A stretch of DNA of 64,000 nt from JACQFK01 sp036383955 (GTDB taxonomy: Bacteria > Planctomycetota > MHYJ01 > JACPRB01), in assembly GCA_036383955.1 (NCBI GenBank), contig DASVNH010000204.1:15345-79344 (forward strand), in the 5' to 3' direction. Positions within the stretch are counted from its first letter, which is position 1; every line of letters starts with the position of its first letter. The position numbers and the translations under genes were made by a program. This document shows positions 39,500-48,900 of the stretch, piece after piece. The notes below the pieces were generated by a model that did not search any database, had not been told where the DNA came from, and saw only the letters and a program-made list of their open reading frames with translations.

Positions 39500-41581
39500 A
39501 TGAATCTACGTGTCCAGGTCCGTCGCCTCATGGTCGGCTCGCTCGTCGCCACGGCCGGCCTGCTCCTGCTCGCGATCGCCCTCGGCTCGTTCGGCGAGTT
39601 TCGAACCCAGCTGCTGCTCACGACCTTCGGGCTCTTCGCCGGAGCGCTCCTCGCGCACGTGGAGCTGAAGGCCGTCGACGCCTTCCCCCGCCTCGCCCGC
39701 GCGGCGCTGGGGATACTCCTGACGTCCCAGGCCCTCTACTACGCGCTCGTGTGGACCGACCTCCGCCGCCACGGCGAGCTCTGGCGCCTCTGGTGGCTCG
39801 CCATGGTCGCGTCGGTGACGGCGGCCCACCTGATCGCGCTCTTCCTCCCGGGCGACCCGCGGCAGAACTGGTGGAACAAGGCGACGGCCGTCTGCGCCCT
39901 GATCGCGGGCGCTTGCCTCGCGCCGAGTTTTCCTCCCATGGACATGCCGCCGCTCCTGATCGCGCTCTACGTCCCGGCCGCGCTGGGCTCGGTCGTCGGC
40001 TCGGTCCTGGTCTGGCGCCGGCGGATCCGCAAGGACGGACCTCCGACGCCGCTGCCCTTCTGGGCCCGCGCGGCCTGGGTCGTCGGCAGCGTCGTCGGCG
40101 CGTTCGGCCTCGGCTGGTACGTGGGCGGCGCGGGGCATCCGATGTCGGCCCTCGACGAAGTCTTCCCGTCGGCTCTGAGCGGCCTGAAGTCCGAGCGGAT
40201 CGAGAGCATGGTGCGGGAGGACGTCGACCGCCTCAAGGCCGTCTGCGCGGAGCTGGACGCGCTGGCGGCGAAGGTCGTCGGGCTGGAAACGTCCATCCGC
40301 GAGAAACAGAAGGCGGAGAACCGGACGTTCTACAAGCCCGAGGAAGACGACCAGGTCCGCTGGGCATTCGTGAGCTACCTCTCGCAGCGGGCGGCGCTGA
40401 ACAGCCTGGCGGCGACGTACGCGAGCTACGAGGCGGTGCGGGAGCCGGAGCTGCGGGCGCGCTGCTTCATGGTCGGCTACGCGGCGGGCTGCGCGGCCTT
40501 CGAGGCGGGACTCCAGTTCGTCTGGACCTACCGCGACAACGATTCCGTGCGGCGCAAGCTGAACGAGGGCGAGCCGCGCTGGGGCCTGAAGCCCGGGATG
40601 TTCGACCGCATCTACGACAGCGTGAGCGACGCCCGCCATCTGCGGACGATGCACGAGATGTCGGCGCTCTACGACGCGCGGCGGGGCGATTGGACGTCGG
40701 CCTGGCCCCCCGACACCTACGCGTGGCTCGACGCCCGGATCGTCCGCGGCCGCGACTACGTGAAGGCGCACGCGGTGAGCAAATCGCGCGCCTGGCTGAG
40801 CCGCCTGACGCGGCAGGTGAAGGAGGACGGCTACCGGCCGATCTACGGCGCGCAGACGGAGCTGTCGATCTGGATCGGCGACACGCGGATCACGCGGGAC
40901 CCGCCGGCCATCACGGTCGACCAGATCAAGGTGGCGCGGGCGGAGATGCGGCCGGGCGACATCATCCTGGAGCGCCGCAACTGGTTCCTGTCGAACGCCT
41001 TCCTGCCCGGCTTCTGGCCCCACGGGGCGCTCTACGTCGGGAGCGTCGACGACATCCGCCGCCTGGGGCTGGCGGACCATCCGGAGGTGAAGTCGCGGCT
41101 GGCGGCGTTTTCGAAGCCGGACGAGCACGGGGAGCTGCCCTCGGTGGTCGAGTCGGTCTCCGAAGGCGTGATCTTCAATACGCTGTCGCACTCGATCCAC
41201 GCCGACCACGTGGCCGTGCTCCGGCCGCGCAAGCTGAGCGAGAAGCAGATCGGCGAGGCGATCGTGCGCGCGTTCAGCCACCAGGGGAAGCCGTACGACT
41301 TCGAGTTCGACTTCTTCACCTCGGACAAGCTGGTCTGCACCGAGCTGGTCTACCGGGCCTACGAGGGCTTCCTGCGCTTCGACCTCGTGCGCGTGATGGG
41401 CCGCGACACCCTGCCCGCCCTGGAGATCGCCCGCAAGTTCTCCAAGGAGCGCTCGTCGGCCGACGCCGAGCTCGACTTCGTGCTGATGCTCGACGCCCTC
41501 CCCGGCGAACAGAAAGCTGTCCGCGTGGGTCCCGAGATCTTGATCGAGTCCATCGACCGCGAGAAGTCCTTCGGCCGCTGA
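39500..41581 (+). CDS. Multi-pass membrane protein with C-terminal YiiX-type NlpC/P60-like peptidase domain
   Basis: 693 residues. The N-terminal about 215 residues hold six or so hydrophobic helices (LMVGSLVATAGLLLLAIALG ... AAWVVGSVVGAFGLGWYVGG). A large helical middle (about 220-470) has no recognised domain. The C-terminus is YiiX/DUF830-like: MRPGDIILERRNWFLSNAFL, FWPHGALYVG with His508, and DKLVCTELVYRAYEG with Cys613. This is the circularly permuted His-then-Cys order of permuted papain-fold enzymes, acting on amide, ester or thioester bonds in lipids or peptidoglycan. Divergent from the PEP-hydrolase-like gene with only 20 bp between. Confidence 0.85.
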   Translation: MNLRVQVRRLMVGSLVATAGLLLLAIALGSFGEFRTQLLLTTFGLFAGALLAHVELKAVDAFPRLARAALGILLTSQALYYALVWTDLRRHGELWRLWWLAMVASVTAAHLIALFLPGDPRQNWWNKATAVCALIAGACLAPSFPPMDMPPLLIALYVPAALGSVVGSVLVWRRRIRKDGPPTPLPFWARAAWVVGSVVGAFGLGWYVGGAGHPMSALDEVFPSALSGLKSERIESMVREDVDRLKAVCAELDALAAKVVGLETSIREKQKAENRTFYKPEEDDQVRWAFVSYLSQRAALNSLAATYASYEAVREPELRARCFMVGYAAGCAAFEAGLQFVWTYRDNDSVRRKLNEGEPRWGLKPGMFDRIYDSVSDARHLRTMHEMSALYDARRGDWTSAWPPDTYAWLDARIVRGRDYVKAHAVSKSRAWLSRLTRQVKEDGYRPIYGAQTELSIWIGDTRITRDPPAITVDQIKVARAEMRPGDIILERRNWFLSNAFLPGFWPHGALYVGSVDDIRRLGLADHPEVKSRLAAFSKPDEHGELPSVVESVSEGVIFNTLSHSIHADHVAVLRPRKLSEKQIGEAIVRAFSHQGKPYDFEFDFFTSDKLVCTELVYRAYEGFLRFDLVRVMGRDTLPALEIARKFSKERSSADAELDFVLMLDALPGEQKAVRVGPEILIESIDREKSFGR

Positions 41582-41624
41582 TTCCGGCAAAGAAACGCCC
41601 GCGGAATCGGATTGGGAGGACCAG

Positions 41625-43058
41625 ATGGCGTTCGGGATTCTCGCTTTGCTCTTGGCTCAGGAGAACGTCTCCTTCGAGCCCAAGCTTCTCGTGCGGGGCG
41701 TCCCTAACACGAATTCCGGCGGCTGGGGGATCGCGGTGAGCCCCGACGGACGCTCGGGAGTCCTGTCCGGCTCGGAAGCCTTTTGGGGGGACATCAAACT
41801 GCCCGGGACCCCGATGGACGTCGTGCAGTTCCTCGCCGACGGCCGACCGGTCGCCCGGTTTGCCGGGCAGAACGGCTGGCGGATCTTCACCGGCACGGAG
41901 GTGAGCGCGGAGGTCGTCTCGCCGAAACCCGCCGTCTTGAGCCGGAATCGTCAGGTCGTCGGCTACATCTCCGCGTCGGGCAAGGAGAGCTACGGCGCCG
42001 TGATCGCCGGGAAGGCGGTCGAAGGAACCTATCTGGACGCCTGGGACCTGGTGTTGAGCCCGGACGGGAAACGCTGGGCCATGGTGGTCAGGGAGCGGGG
42101 CGCGGACAAGACTCTGTATGACCACGCGGTCGTCGACGGCGTGAAGGGCCCGCCGATCCGCGGGATCTCCAAGCTTCAGTTCAGCGACGACGGATCCAGC
42201 GTCGGATACGCCAGCCAGACGACGGCCGTCATCGACGGCGAGACGCACGGACCTTTCACCCACGTCGACTTCGCTCTGGGCCACACGGGCGTCGGGCCCA
42301 CCCTCTGGTGGCGTCAAAAGGGGAAATGGTCGATCCTGACGGGCGGCAAGTCGCGGGAGTACGACCGGATCGACAAGGTCCGCGTCAGCGAGGACGGCCG
42401 CGTCGCGGCGTTTGTCGCGGTGACGGCGGACGGCAAGTCGCGGGTCGTGATCGGCGACAAGGAAGGACCCGCCTACGCCGAGATCGGCGACCTGGTGATG
42501 AGCCGCGACGGGAAACGGGTTCTCTACGCCGCCAAGGAGGACCCGGGCGGCCGCTGGCTGGTCGTCGACGGGGATCGGCCGGAGAGCGCACGTTTCGGAC
42601 TCCGCATCGACCGCCTGACGGTGGCCCCCGGCGGAGGAGGCTATGCCTACCTGGGCGTGACGTTCAAGGAGCCGTCCGTCCTCATGGCCAACGGCGTCCG
42701 GGGCCCCGCGGGCGTGCTTCCCACCCACGAGTTCGTGGTGAGCCCGGACGGCAAGACCTTGGCCTTCGTCGGCCTCATGAAATCCGAGAGGATCCTCTAT
42801 CACGCGGGAAAGCCGGGCAACAAGGTCGGAGAGATCAACTCCCTGACGTTGAGCGCCGACGGCAAGGCGGTGGCGTATCGGCTGCAGAATTCAGGGATGT
42901 TCGTCAACCGGACGCAACAGCTGCCGGAAGATAACCTGACGGTCGTAAATAGGGTCGGCCCTCCGGTGTTCAGTCCCGATGGCAAGAAGGTCGCCTACGC
43001 GGCGTTCAACTCCGGAGGGAACCGGGGACTTCACTGGAAGGTCGCGCCGGTGAAGTAA
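41625..43058 (+). CDS. Secreted WD40/TolB-like beta-propeller protein
   Basis: 477 residues; leader MAFGILALLLAQ; GGGAGG before the ATG. Repeats of the S-x-D-G type: AVSPDGRSGVLSG, LVLSPDGKRWAMVV, LQFSDDGSSVGYASQ, VRVSEDGRVAAFVAV, LVMSRDGKRVLYAA, FVVSPDGKTLAFVG, LTLSADGKAVAYR and FSPDGKKVAYAAF. That is about eight blades, a periplasmic propeller. No catalytic residues recognised; probably a binding or scaffold protein. Its stop immediately precedes family-A palindrome copy 3. Confidence 0.85.
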   Translation: MAFGILALLLAQENVSFEPKLLVRGVPNTNSGGWGIAVSPDGRSGVLSGSEAFWGDIKLPGTPMDVVQFLADGRPVARFAGQNGWRIFTGTEVSAEVVSPKPAVLSRNRQVVGYISASGKESYGAVIAGKAVEGTYLDAWDLVLSPDGKRWAMVVRERGADKTLYDHAVVDGVKGPPIRGISKLQFSDDGSSVGYASQTTAVIDGETHGPFTHVDFALGHTGVGPTLWWRQKGKWSILTGGKSREYDRIDKVRVSEDGRVAAFVAVTADGKSRVVIGDKEGPAYAEIGDLVMSRDGKRVLYAAKEDPGGRWLVVDGDRPESARFGLRIDRLTVAPGGGGYAYLGVTFKEPSVLMANGVRGPAGVLPTHEFVVSPDGKTLAFVGLMKSERILYHAGKPGNKVGEINSLTLSADGKAVAYRLQNSGMFVNRTQQLPEDNLTVVNRVGPPVFSPDGKKVAYAAFNSGGNRGLHWKVAPVK

Positions 43059-43093
43059 GTGTTAACGTTCGAATCAGATTCCAACGTTATCAC
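43059..43093. repeat. 35-bp palindrome, family A (copy 3)
   Basis: GTGTTAACGTTCGAATC, A, GATTCCAACGTTATCAC, two mismatches between arms. It begins at the base after the propeller-gene stop and contains the stop of the convergent XylR-like gene, so it is the entire space between two 3' ends. Confidence 0.85.
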
Positions 43094-44145
43094 TTGAAGC
43101 GGCGGCGCCAGGCGCCCGGGCTGATGCCCTCCAGCGCCCGGAAGAACTCCGAGAGGTGCTGGGCCGAATGGAAGCCCCGCTTCTCCGCGATCTCCTCGAG
43201 CGTCAGGTCGGTCTCCGCCAGCAGCGCCTTCAGCGGCGCCGCCCGCGCGCGCCGGAGGTGAGGGTAGATCGGGCGCCCCGTGTGCGCCCGGAAGAGGCGT
43301 TCCAGCGTCCGACGTCCCGCGGGCACGTGCCGCACGACGTCCTCCACGCCGATCCCCCGCCCCGCGTTCGCGTCGATGTACGCCAGCGCGGCCGTGACGA
43401 TGTCCGGCACGCCGCGCGCGCAGCCCGTGGAGGCCCGCTCGACGACCGGAAGCGGCGGGAGCAGCGTGGGACGTCGCGGCGCGCGGCCCTCGCGCAGCAG
43501 GCGGTCGAGCAAACCGGCCGCCGCCATCCCGATCCGCTCGGCCGGGATCCCGACGCTCGAAAGCGCGCCGTCCGGCTCGTTGTCCGCGCCGAGGATGGCG
43601 ACGTCCCCCGGCACCAGGAGCCCGGCCTCCGCGCAAAGGCGCGCGACGCGCTCGGCGGCGAAGTCGTCGCAGGCGAAGACCGCGGCCGGCTTCGGGAGGG
43701 CGTCGAGCCAGGCGCCGTCGAGCTTCGGACGTCGGGCCGCCGGCAGCGCGCGGAGAAACCCCTCCATGCGCAGGCGGGCGTACTCGCTGGGGCGGGCGGC
43801 GACGACGGCGTGGCCCTTGCGGCCGAGCGAGGCGAGGAAGCGTCCGGCGTCGCGGCCGAGCGCGAAGTTGTCGACGGTGACGAGCGGGAACGGCGACCGG
43901 GCGGAGGCCTGGGAGATGTTGACGACGGGCACGCCCCAGCGGGCGAGGCGCCGGGCGAGCGGCGGCGCCCCGAGGTAGCCCACCACGCCGTCGGGCCGCC
44001 AGGCGGCGAGGCTCCGCAGGCTCTCGAGGGCGGGCTCCCAGACCCGCAGCTCCCAGGCGGGCCGCGTCCGGGCGAAGCGCCGGATCCCCAGCCCGGCCTT
44101 CCAGCCGTAGCCCGAGGCGCTCTGCAGCACGAGGGCGATTTTCAC
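43090..44145 (-). CDS. XylR-type transcriptional regulator (LacI-like sensor plus AraC DNA-binding domain)
   Basis: 351 residues from GTG 44145. The N-terminal about 240 residues are a periplasmic-binding-protein-like sensor (GLGIRRFARTRPAWELRVW, DGVVGYLG, VDNFALGRDAGRFLASLG, VFACDDFAAERVARLCAEAG, AILGADNEPD). The C-terminal about 100 residues are the AraC double helix-turn-helix (VEDVVRHVPAGRRTLERLF; LEEIAEKRGFHSAQHLSEFF). This is the XylR/planctomycete sugar-regulator architecture. It is divergent from the RidA-like and enolase-superfamily genes and probably controls them in response to a sugar or sugar acid. Tandem TGTCGCG sites lie in its leader. Confidence 0.92.
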   Translation of the reverse strand: MKIALVLQSASGYGWKAGLGIRRFARTRPAWELRVWEPALESLRSLAAWRPDGVVGYLGAPPLARRLARWGVPVVNISQASARSPFPLVTVDNFALGRDAGRFLASLGRKGHAVVAARPSEYARLRMEGFLRALPAARRPKLDGAWLDALPKPAAVFACDDFAAERVARLCAEAGLLVPGDVAILGADNEPDGALSSVGIPAERIGMAAAGLLDRLLREGRAPRRPTLLPPLPVVERASTGCARGVPDIVTAALAYIDANAGRGIGVEDVVRHVPAGRRTLERLFRAHTGRPIYPHLRRARAAPLKALLAETDLTLEEIAEKRGFHSAQHLSEFFRALEGISPGAWRRRFK

Positions 44146-44146
44146 C

Positions 44147-44176
44147 TGTCGCGATTCCTGTAAAAGATTGTCGCGG
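44147..44176. promoter_or_regulatory. Candidate operator: direct repeats TGTCGCG 22 bp apart
   Basis: TGTCGCGA (44147-44154) and TGTCGCGG (44169-44176) lie just upstream of the regulator start, about two helical turns apart. AraC-family proteins bind direct repeats with such spacing. The site is between the regulator and its divergent target operon. Confidence 0.4.
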
Positions 44177-44240
44177 GCCCGGGATGGAAACGCAAGCGCC
44201 GCCCGCGTAGCTTCGGCCTCCAGAAAGAAAGGAGGCGCCC

Positions 44241-44660
44241 ATGTCCAAGCAGGTCGTCGACAGCCCCCAGGTGTTCTCGCTGCGGAACTTCAACGCGCTC
44301 GATGGAGGGATCCCGATCAACATGGCCGTGAAGGCCAAGGGCACGCTGCTCTTCACGAAGCAGGTGCCGCTCGACCCCCAGGGCAGGCTCGTCGGGGGCG
44401 CGGACATCAAGGCCCAGACCCGGCAGGTCCTCGAGAACCTCAAGGCCATGGTCGCGGCGGCCGGCGCCACGATGGCCGACATCGCCGCGATCCAGTGGTT
44501 CACGACGGACATCGAGGCCTACTACGCCCAGGCCGGCTCGCGCCTGCGCCGCGAATACCTCGTCGAGCCCTTCCCCACGAGCGTCGTGGTGGAGATCAGC
44601 AAGCTCGCCCGCCCCGAGTGGAAGATCGAGCTCCTGGCGACCGTGGTGGTCCCGGACTGA
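44241..44660 (+). CDS. Rid-family (YjgF/UK114-like) protein
   Basis: 139 residues with a very strong AAAGGAGG ahead of ATG. Family features: MAVKAKGTLLFTKQVPLDPQG, DIKAQTRQVLENLKAMVAAAGATMADI and YYAQAGSRLRREYL. The conserved Arg that binds the substrate carboxylate in true RidA (in the P-x-R-S-x-V segment near the C-terminus) is replaced: FPTSVVVEIS. So this is likely a non-RidA Rid member with another activity. It is paired with an enolase-superfamily gene one base downstream and faces an XylR-like regulator, pointing to sugar-acid or amino-sugar catabolism in the cytoplasm. Confidence 0.9.
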   Translation: MSKQVVDSPQVFSLRNFNALDGGIPINMAVKAKGTLLFTKQVPLDPQGRLVGGADIKAQTRQVLENLKAMVAAAGATMADIAAIQWFTTDIEAYYAQAGSRLRREYLVEPFPTSVVVEISKLARPEWKIELLATVVVPD

Positions 44661-44661
44661 C

Positions 44662-45951
44662 ATGCGCCTCCGGGAGCTCGAGACCTCGGAGCGCGAGCTG
44701 CGCCTGAGGATGCCCTTCCGTTTCGGCGTCCTCACGCTCGAGAGCTGCCGCCAGATCTTCGTGCGCGTCCGCGCCGAGATCGACGGGCGCGACGTCCCGG
44801 GCGTCGCCTCCGAGGTCTTGCTCCCCAAATGGTTCGACAAGAGCCCCGACAAGACCGAGGCGGAGAACGTCGACGACCTCCGCCGCTCCATCTCCGACGC
44901 GCTGCCGTTCTACCAGGCGGAGGCCCCGACGGCCTACGCGCTCCACGTCCCCGCCGCGGCCCGCGCGGCCGCCGCGTCCAACCCCCTCGTCGCGGGCTTC
45001 GGCGTCGCCCTGCTCGACCGGGCGCTCCTCGACGCCCTCTGCCGCGCCCGCGGCCTTTCCTTCTTCGAGGCGATTCGGAGAAATCTGCCTGGCACATTTC
45101 TCCGAGGCTTCGACATGGACGGCTTCCTCGCGAGCCTCAAGCCCAAGGTCGAAATCGCGGCGCGCCATACGGTCGGGCTTCTCGACCCCCTCACACGCGA
45201 CGAGATCCAGCGACGTCCACCGGACGACCTGCCCTGCTCGCTCGACGAGGCGATCGAAGCCTACGGGCTGCGCTACTTCAAGATCAAGATCAGCGGCCGG
45301 ATCGAAGCGGACCTCGCGCGCCTGACCCGGATCGCCGCGGTCCTCGACCGCCTCGACGGCTACCAGGCGACCCTCGACGGGAACGAGCAATACAAGGACG
45401 CGGAGGCGGTCGTCGAGCTCTGGGACCGCCTCGCGGCCCAGCTGCCGCGGCTCGCGGCGTCGATCCTCTTCATCGAGCAGCCGATCGCCCGGGGTGTCGC
45501 GCGGGCCGTCTCCGTCGCCGCGCTCGCCAAGCGCCGCCCGGTGGAGATCGACGAGTCGGACGACACGGCGGACGCCTTCGTCTGGGCGCGGGAGCTCGGC
45601 TACGCGGGCGTTTCCAGCAAGTCCTGCAAGGGCGTCTACCGCTCGCTGCTCAACCGCGCGCGCGTCGAGCGCTGGGGAGCGCCGCATTTCATGTCCGCCG
45701 AGGACCTCGTGGTCCAGCCGGGGATCTCGCTGCAGCAGGACCTCAGCCTGGCCGCGATCATCGGCTGCGCCCACGTCGAGCGCAACGGCCACCACTACGT
45801 CGACGGTCGGGCCTTCGCGACGTCCGACGAGCTGGAGCGCCGCGTGAAGGCCTGCCCGCGGCTCTACCGTCCCGACGGCCGGCTCGAGATCCGACGCGGG
45901 ATGATCGACCTCCGCGATCTCGACACGGCCGGTTTCGGCAGCCAGGCCTGA
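44662..45951 (+). CDS. Enolase-superfamily (mandelate-racemase-like) dehydratase/racemase
   Basis: 429 residues. Barrel residues: FKIKI (Lys207/Lys209, the K-x-K base motif), metal ligands Asp239 (LDGNEQY), Glu272 (FIEQPI) and the EIDESD segment at 295-300, with Lys320 in SSKSCKG on the opposite face. The overall order matches the muconate-lactonising-enzyme/mandelate-racemase group, which removes a proton next to a carboxylate. An insert at about 175-190 makes it longer than the usual 370-400 residues. Likely a sugar-acid dehydratase or epimerase regulated by the divergent XylR-like protein. Confidence 0.87.
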   Translation: MRLRELETSERELRLRMPFRFGVLTLESCRQIFVRVRAEIDGRDVPGVASEVLLPKWFDKSPDKTEAENVDDLRRSISDALPFYQAEAPTAYALHVPAAARAAAASNPLVAGFGVALLDRALLDALCRARGLSFFEAIRRNLPGTFLRGFDMDGFLASLKPKVEIAARHTVGLLDPLTRDEIQRRPPDDLPCSLDEAIEAYGLRYFKIKISGRIEADLARLTRIAAVLDRLDGYQATLDGNEQYKDAEAVVELWDRLAAQLPRLAASILFIEQPIARGVARAVSVAALAKRRPVEIDESDDTADAFVWARELGYAGVSSKSCKGVYRSLLNRARVERWGAPHFMSAEDLVVQPGISLQQDLSLAAIIGCAHVERNGHHYVDGRAFATSDELERRVKACPRLYRPDGRLEIRRGMIDLRDLDTAGFGSQA

Positions 45952-45991
45952 ACTCGGCCTCGGCGGCGTTGCCGCGCGAGAGTGGACTCGC

Positions 45992-48900
45992 TCAAGGCTT
46001 GGGTGGCATCGCGGAGACCTGGAGCTTCCAGAGCTGCTCGGGCGCGCCGGAGATCACGAGGCCCGCGCGGAACGGGGGATAGCCCACGCAGAAGCCGCGG
46101 AACTTGACCTGGTTCCAGCCCTTCTTGAGCTTCACCCGCTTCGTCTCCACCAGCTTGCCCTCCTTCTCCTTGATCTCGCCCGCGAAGATCGTGTCGCCGT
46201 TCAGCGTGTACTTGAGCGTCGACTGGTGATGGCCCTGCAGGAGGAAGTCGACCTCCTGGTCCTCCGGCGCCCGCACCCAGCACGCGCCGTACCAGACCTG
46301 CGCCGACGGCCCCAGGACCACCCGAGTGTCGAGCGGCGCGATCGGCGACAGCCGCCACTTCACCTCGCCGGGGTCGCGCCAGTACCCGCGGGAGAGCTCT
46401 CCGCGATAGGCGGCCCCGACGTCCACCACCGGCGCGTCCGGGGGGTACTTCCCCGCCTCGCTGAAGCGCCGGGCCTTGTCCTTATCGGAGCCCGGCACGT
46501 CCTCATTGAAGGCCTCCGCGCCCGGGCCGCCCCAGGGACCGTTGATCTGCCAGCGGCGCACCGTCACGCCGCGCTCGAGGCCCTCGCACTGCGCGGGCGC
46601 CCACGAGCCGGAGTACAGCCGCGCCTCCGTCGGCTCGTCCAGCGTTTCGCGGCTGGCCGATCCGTCCGCGTCCGACCACCAGAACTTGTTGCGGCCGGCG
46701 AATGTCGCCTCGAAGTTCACGAGCGTGCGCAGCGCGCCGGAGAGCGGAGGCAGCTTCGGCAGGGCCGCCCGCGGAATCGACGCCGCCAGCACGAAGCCCT
46801 TGCCGTCGTCGTCGATCCGGTGGCCCAAAGCGGCGCCGGCGACGGGACCCACGTGCTCGAACTCGGCGACCCCCACCGGCGTGCGATACGTCTGCCGCGT
46901 CCCCTTCCCCTCCCAGCGCGGATACATCCCGAGCGCGGCGGCTTTGACGGCGGCCCCGTCCTTGTAGAGCGTGAAGACCAGGCGGACGTCGCCGGGCCTC
47001 GACTTCCCCGGCTTCGCGGCCGGATCGCCTTGCAGGTAGAAGCTGAGGGTGTCGGCGAGCCGGTCGTGCGTGAACATGCGCTCGACGGCCTCCATCGCGC
47101 GGGGCTCGAACGCGCGGCCGAGGCGGGCGTGCCAGCGCAGGTGGATCGTCTCGGGGTCGTAGAAGCAGCGGACTTCGACCGATTGCTCCTTGTCGGACTC
47201 GAAGCGGACGGGATCGCAGGCCTCCCAGCCGTCCATTGAGCCGTCGAGGGACAGGCCGCCGAGCGCGGGGGCGAAGCGCGCGAGCCTGGCCTTGCCGGCG
47301 CCGCCGCGCACCGCGAGCGCCCGCTCCGGAGGATCGGCGATCTCGCCGGCGCTCAGCGTCACCGCGCGGTCGAGCGTCGTCAGCGGCCGGACCGGGTTCT
47401 CCGTGAGCGACCAGCCCTCGGCCTCGAACAGCATGGCCGTGAACTTGCCCATCGCGACGTAGATCTTCCCGTTCTCGCGGTTCGCGTGCACGTCGCCCGC
47501 GAAGAACTCGCCGGGCTGCGGGTAGACGCCGGCCTTGTCGGGCGGATGCGCGCGGCCGTCGGGAAACAGGGTGTCGACGTACAGCCCCTCTTCGGTGTAC
47601 AGCGCGACCCCGGCGCGCGACTGGTCGATGACGCTCAGCAGCCCGTTGATCGGCTTGTTGAGGTGCATCGTGCCGTAAAGCTCGCCCGGCCGCGCGACGC
47701 CCCGGAGCGCGACCCGGCCCGTGCGCCACAGCAGCCGGTACTTGTCGGGGCCGTCGGGAACGTAGCGGGAGATCTTGATCTGCGCGCCCTCGTTGGCGCT
47801 GAAGTTCTGGCCGCCGCGCGCGTTGACGTAGAACCCCTCGGCCAGCGAGCCGTCCATCTGGGCCCAGTCGCTCGAATACGACTCCGCCAGCTCGTTCCCG
47901 CCGCGAATCGCGTCGGCCGCGTTCTTCGCGCGCGCCTCGAAGACCGGATCCGTGAACAGCTTCCGCACGGACGTGAGGATCGGGTTGCCCTGGGCGTCGA
48001 AGCCCGACGGCCCCAGCCGCCACGCGTCGCGCCCGCTCTGCGGCAGCGCGACGAGCGAGAGGTCGTCGAGCCAGCGCTCGCCGTGGTAGCGGAGCCACGC
48101 GCCCGGAAGCTCGAGGGGCCGCAGTTCCGCCTCGTCGACCTTGCCGTTCCCGTCCGCGTCGTTCCAGGCGTAGCGCTTCGACTTCTCCCGCACGATGCCC
48201 GCCGACAGCACCCAGCGCTCGCCGTCCTGGCGGAACACGTTGTAGCTCCGGCCGCAGGCGATGTACGCGCGGCCGTTCGTCCGGATGAAGCGGGGATGGT
48301 CGAAGTGCGGGAGCCTCGGATCGGTCCCGATGCCGGGCCAGACGGCGTCGACGGTCCACGTGCCCGCCGCGGGATCGACCACGAAGCGCGTCATCCAGCC
48401 TTCGTGGCCGCCGACGTAGTAGTGCCGCGGATTCTCCGGGTCGCGGGTGTAGCCGTCGTTCGCCTTCGTCTGCAGGCTGAGGAACTCGCGGATCAGCTTG
48501 CCGTCCGCGCTCCACTCGCTCACGCGGTTCGGGCCGGCCCTCTCGACGACGATCAGGCGCGTCTGGCCGGCCGGATCGGCCCAGACGGCCAGCTTGCCCG
48601 GCATCATGAACGACTCGCGGTCGTAGGCGCCGGGCTTCTGGCTCTCGAGGCGACCGTACGTCCGCAGCACCTGGCCCTTCGCGTCGACCTGGTAGACGTG
48701 GTTTGCCGCGCTGTAGTAGAAGCGGCCCTGGAGGTCGTGCTCGAGGTCGAAAGGCCGGCCCGGCACGGCGAACAGCCGCTCAAGCTTGCCGTCCCGGATC
48801 GCGCTGACGCGGAAGCCGTCGACCTCCTCATGCAGCACGAAAAGCGTCCCGTCGCGGGCGACGAGCCCCGCGGGACGTCGAACCGGCACCGTCCCCAGGA

